From: Sphagnum compactum
Lineage: Eukaryota > Bryophyta > Sphagnopsida > Sphagnales
Assembly (NCBI GenBank): GCA_965153455.1
Contig: OZ234494.1
Coordinates: forward strand, 25,597,354-25,661,353
DNA length: 64,000 bases
Reading direction: 5' to 3'
Part shown: positions 62,431 to 64,000 of the stretch, piece after piece
How the letters are laid out: each line of letters opens with the position of its first letter
How positions within the stretch are numbered: position 1 is the first letter of the stretch
Program-made: the position numbers and the translations under genes
Notes under the pieces: model-generated
Databases searched by the model: none
The model's input: only the letters and a program-made list of their open reading frames with translations
What the model was told of the DNA's origin: nothing

Positions 62431-62567
62431 AGGTGAATAGTTATCTCTTAACCATCAATACCATTAAGTCATACTCTAGTTTTGAATTTATTTATTAAAA
62501 TCATAGTTTTAAAAATTATAATACATTTTGTTTCATCATGTGAACGGTTTTAGATTCCTATTGGTAT

Positions 62568-63339
62568 ATGTGGGGATGCAAGGATATTTTTTTGCCTCCC
62601 AAAATGGTGTTGGATGATATCCCTTCAACTTTGGGTCTTCACCTCCAATTCGAAGTGCCAAAATCATTTCCTGCTGAAGTGAGTCAATTGCATGTGATTT
62701 TTGACCTTAGTGGGGTCTTGGTGGTGAAATGGGTTGTTGAATCTCATACATGAAGGCCCACCAATTCCTCCCTTACACTTAGGCTTAAATTGAAAGATTT
62801 CTTACCAAATTGTTTTGTTTAATTCAAAGTTTATATTTGGTATGCATCACAATGTTACAACATTGACAAATATCTAGATGGAATTAAAGAGCAAACACAT
62901 ATTATTTGGATCCTTCAAGGGTTCTCAAACAAAAATTGTGCTAGAAAAATGATCATTTTCTCACTGTTGATCCCAAAAAACTTGTATTCCATAAGAACTT
63001 TAATGTTTTCTTCTTGAGATTTCTTGACACTCATGATAGGAACACTTTGCTTCTAGATGATACATTGGATATGTATCTATATTTAATGACTTGTGTAGTG
63101 CTATATTTTTGTTTGAAGGTTCACATAATAATGGAGATTATTTGATTTCCATTGTCCTTCCTTATTTTGTTTCCCTTCACTTGTCTGATTTAATGTTTGG
63201 ACTTACATTAGGCATAATCCTTTTGGGACTATATATTAGAAGCATAAGTCGTGGTGATCCTTATTACAATATGTTATTTGAATATTGTAGTGATAGTTGT
63301 GGACCAACATACTATAGAAAATTTAAACTAAAAAAATGA
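62568..63339 (+). pseudogene. HAD-superfamily (NIF/FCP1-like) phosphatase-type domain, broken
   Basis: Read across frames, the plus strand gives FEVPKSFPAEV, then VIFDLSGVLVV (HAD motif I region), a TLRLKLKDFLPNCF block, FKVYIWYASQCYNIDKYLD (motif II region), and HKNF..FFLRF. Then come NTLLLDDTLD (the paired aspartates of motif IV), CSAIFLFEGSHNNGDYLIS, IVLPYFVSLHLSD and finally DPYYNMLFEYCSDSC. The order is that of NIF/FCP1-type HAD proteins. Stops occur after ESHT (62,751) and after NCFV, and at least two frameshifts are needed to reach the end at 63,339. In motif I the second catalytic-type Asp appears as Ser or Asn-like (DLSG), as in some plant members, so catalysis is uncertain even for an intact relative. 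Confidence 0.65.
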
Positions 63340-63344
63340 TGTAA

Positions 63345-64000
63345 TATATTTTGTTCTTACTATAATAGTTTTTAACTGTATTCATGTATCAATTAAATAA
63401 TATGTTTAAATTGCAATTAAAGCCAACAAAAACTTGTTGTACATTTTTCTTTATAACAATTTTTTTAAATTAGTGTAGTTCAATATATATATTTTGTTTA
63501 CTACCCCTCCAAATCTTTGTTTTTTAATCATTTCAATATTTCCTTTGAATCATTTCCTTCTCTCATTTTATTTTCAATGAATCATTTGGTGGCCACAAGG
63601 CATTTTCTTTGTTAATTCCACTTGGCTTTTTAATTCATTCTTCAATTTATAAATGTTTTAAACTTAATATGAACTATGTTTGTTGTTTCATTGACACATT
63701 TTGTTGTTATTGCAGTTCAAAGTTTTAAATTGTATTTCAATGATGAGTTCATGTTTATGTTTGTAAAATGTTGGACCCAAAAAATTGCTAATTTTTAACA
63801 TCAACAATGTGTTGTGTTATTTATTGCATTCTGTTATTCAACATGAGAATGCAAGAGTCTTTGGAAGAAATATTGATAGGAGCAAAGTGGAAGTGAAAGT
63901 TGAAGTATAACATTTCCTCTTTATGACATTCAATTACTTTTACATTGGAATTTGATCTTTTGTATGAAACTTGAGGATGTGTTGAAATTTCTTCCCATAC
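63345..64000. other. AT-rich tail of the window, no gene seen
   Basis: Sequence after the HAD-type relic with no open frame or repeat worth naming. Confidence 0.6.

Overview
The window looks like nuclear DNA of a land plant with a large, repeat-rich, AT-rich genome. The evidence is CCCTAAA telomere-type motifs, a Ty1/copia reverse-transcriptase relic, solo LTRs with 5-bp target duplications, plant-type MITEs, DDE transposase relics, and a split gene with short GT-AG introns matching a plant glycosyltransferase family. I cannot place it more finely; a non-flowering plant is possible but unproven. There is no operon structure, rRNA, convincing tRNA or CRISPR array. Nearly all long open frames are chance frames, and no intact protein-coding gene can be defended.

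Layout. 0-12 kb: tandem duplications, a 320-bp repeat family (R1; more copies at 15.5 and 17.0 kb), a MITE half, a TAGG-rich tract and a minus-strand DDE transposase relic (7.4-8.1 kb). 11-15 kb: a foldback element, a telomere-motif cluster and two blocks of a degenerate ATGGATGAAATTGACC-like repeat in opposite orientations. 16-18 kb: two hAT-like MITEs. 24.8-26.2 kb: a copia pol relic with its polypurine tract and the start of a 3' LTR. 30-38 kb: a foldback MITE, an unexplained G+C-rich block, and two full copies of a GAGCATSTCC-ended MITE. 41.8-42.6 and 54.5-55.4 kb: two solo LTRs of one family, each with a perfect 5-bp target duplication; the second sits inside another DDE transposase relic.

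The most gene-like segment is 45.6-49.6 kb on the minus strand. Assembled by eye, at least eight exons spell a GT-A fold plant glycosyltransferase (GT92 / Glyco_tranf_2_4-like) with its acidic metal-binding motif, but with one frameshift and one nonsense codon. At 61.0-63.3 kb on the plus strand lies a broken HAD-superfamily (NIF/FCP1-like) phosphatase-type gene with recognisable aspartate motifs, frameshifts and stops.

The overall picture is a gene-poor, transposon-derived region with two decayed gene copies. Calls rest on reading the sequence and on remembered family patterns; no database search was possible.
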